The notes under the pieces were generated by a model that saw only the letters and a program-made list of their open reading frames with translations, had not been told where the DNA came from and did not search any database. A program made the translations under genes and the position numbers. From JADZGC01 sp964391595 (GTDB lineage: Bacteria > Patescibacteriota > Saccharimonadia > CAILAD01 > GCA-016700035): a DNA stretch of 6,844 bases. How positions within the stretch are numbered: position 1 is the first letter of the stretch; every line of letters begins with the position of its first letter. Positions 5,765 to 6,844 of this stretch are shown here, piece after piece. The DNA lies in contig CAYMMM010000036.1 of the NCBI GenBank assembly GCA_964391595.1, forward strand, positions 1 through 6,844. Direction: 5' to 3'.

Positions 5765-6844
5765 CTATTTCTTAGCAAGATCACAAAGCCAGTCAACGGC
5801 TTTTTGTGTCAGGAGACGGTTTGCGACGTCGTTCTTGAAATGATCATGATCAAGATGCTCAAGCACTTCAGGGTCTGTGTAGGTCATGCGCATCTTCTCG
5901 ATCTGATCTTGTACCTCGTCGACTCGGATTTCAAACTTTTGCTTCTCGATGACATCTCGGATAACTAAGCCAACGCCGATACGGCGCTTCGCTTCGTCGT
6001 GGAGCTCTTGCTTGAAAGCTTTTTCGTCCTTCTTCTGCACCTTCAGCCAATCATCAAGCTGCATGCCAGAGCTCTTAATCTGCTCCTCAAGCTCGTGTTT
6101 GATCTCGTGATACTGTTCATCTTCGAGCAGCTCACTGATTGCAACCTTAGATTGTTTGACGGCTTCTGCGAGTACAGCCGCCTCGTAGGCTCGCCCTGCT
6201 TCATTGTCTTTGCCTTCTTGGAGGTTCTTACGGATGTCTTCCTTGAGCTCATCAAGCTTCTTAAATCCACCGACTTGTTTTGCAAATTCGTCATCTAGCT
6301 TCGGCGTCTCGATTTCGCGCACTTCATTGACTGTTACGGTGAAGGTAACTTTTTTGCCTGCGAGATCCGCTGCATGATAGTCCTTTGGAAAGGTGATGTC
6401 GAAGGTCTTCTCGTCGCCCTTCTTCATACCAACCAGCTCATCTTCGAAACCAGGAATAAATCGGCCGCTACCGAGCACGAGCATGCTGTTTTGTCCGGCT
6501 GCACCCTCGACAGGGGTCCCCTCTCGCACACCTTCGAAGTCCATGCGTACTTCATCGCCAAGCTTCGCTTCTCGCTTCACGCTCTTACGCTCAGCAAACT
6601 GTTGCTGGAGGTTTTCGAGTGCCATGTTGACTTCTTTTTCATCGAGCTTGACTGGCTCGTACTTCACCTTGAGCTTGGTGTAGTCATAAGTAATCTCTGG
6701 GAGTACTGCTACCTTGGCTTCGTATTCGAGTTCGTCATACGGCACAAACTTCTTTACGTCGACCTTCGGCTGCGCGAGTGTCTTGAGGCCGTGGCCTTGT
6801 ACGGCTTCTGTGAAGGTTGCAGCGAGTACCTTCTCGACTACTTC
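5765..6844 (-). CDS. tig: Trigger factor, ribosome-associated chaperone and peptidyl-prolyl isomerase (5' end cut off)
   Basis: The reading frame is open to the right edge, giving 359 residues; it should not be started at the internal GTG at 6745. By comparison with E. coli (432 aa), about 60 N-terminal residues are missing, including the GFRKGKVP loop that docks on ribosomal protein L23. Fragment residues 1-60 are the end of the ribosome-binding domain (EVVEKVLAATFTEAV onward, with VLPEI near 47-51). About 94-180 is the FKBP-type isomerase domain, with GDEVRMDFEG, FIPGFEDELVGMKKG and FDITFPKDYHA. About 183-359 is the charged, helical C-terminal chaperone domain, ending in LAKK. It meets nascent chains at the ribosome exit tunnel and delays misfolding. 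It is upstream of clpP by 41 bases, the common bacterial tig-clp order. Confidence 0.97.
   Translation of the reverse strand, partial: EVVEKVLAATFTEAVQGHGLKTLAQPKVDVKKFVPYDELEYEAKVAVLPEITYDYTKLKVKYEPVKLDEKEVNMALENLQQQFAERKSVKREAKLGDEVRMDFEGVREGTPVEGAAGQNSMLVLGSGRFIPGFEDELVGMKKGDEKTFDITFPKDYHAADLAGKKVTFTVTVNEVREIETPKLDDEFAKQVGGFKKLDELKEDIRKNLQEGKDNEAGRAYEAAVLAEAVKQSKVAISELLEDEQYHEIKHELEEQIKSSGMQLDDWLKVQKKDEKAFKQELHDEAKRRIGVGLVIRDVIEKQKFEIRVDEVQDQIEKMRMTYTDPEVLEHLDHDHFKNDVANRLLTQKAVDWLCDLAKK

Noticed and set aside
5765..6745. Trigger factor starting at the internal GTG at 6745
   Set aside because: The same frame continues upstream to the window edge with residues that align to the trigger-factor N-terminal domain, so the gene is truncated by the window rather than starting there.

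Overview
The window carries bacterial housekeeping genes, all read from the minus strand. In transcription order (right to left) they are: the tig gene for trigger factor (its 5' end lies beyond the right edge), clpP for the ClpP protease, a 12-helix major facilitator efflux-type transporter, a roughly 290-base non-coding region, rpoB for the RNA polymerase beta subunit, and the first 17 bases of rpoC at the left edge. Coding density is high. Base composition looks close to half GC by eye, and TAG and TGA are both used as ordinary stops, so the code is standard. The RpoB is compact (1164 aa). It lacks the two large insertions of the E. coli subunit but has a lineage-specific insertion of about 50 residues and an acidic tail. 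Its N-terminal wording (for example SAG where most bacteria have SPG before VFF) and the gene set suggest a Patescibacteria/CPR-type genome, perhaps Saccharibacteria. That placement is an inference from remembered sequence character and is not proven here.

Layout. 5765-6844 is tig, missing about 60 N-terminal codons including the ribosome-docking loop. 41 bases later, 5106-5723 is clpP with an intact Ser-His-Asp triad. A hairpin plus T-run (5085-5105) sits directly after the clpP stop, followed by a TACAAT -10-like element and the transporter gene (3803-5050, or to 5062 with a GTG start). The non-coding stretch 3516-3802 holds a promoter-like TTGACA element at the end of the transporter gene, a short hairpin with a T7 run, a perfect 12-bp palindrome, a TAGAAT -10-like element and a good Shine-Dalgarno for rpoB. 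rpoB (21-3515) and rpoC are tightly coupled: the rpoC Shine-Dalgarno lies in the last codons of rpoB.

How they work together. Trigger factor and ClpP form the usual protein-folding and protein-turnover pair, probably co-transcribed. clpX, the common third member, is not next to them; the transporter is there instead. The transporter appears to be its own transcription unit or a weakly coupled one. rpoB-rpoC form the separate, essential RNA polymerase operon.

I see no mobile element, CRISPR array, tRNA, rRNA or clearly new defence or biosynthetic system. The most notable points are the rifamycin-pocket substitutions in RpoB (Gln and Asn at the positions of E. coli Asp516 and Ser531), the insertion and acidic tail in RpoB, and the structured, possibly attenuated region upstream of rpoB.
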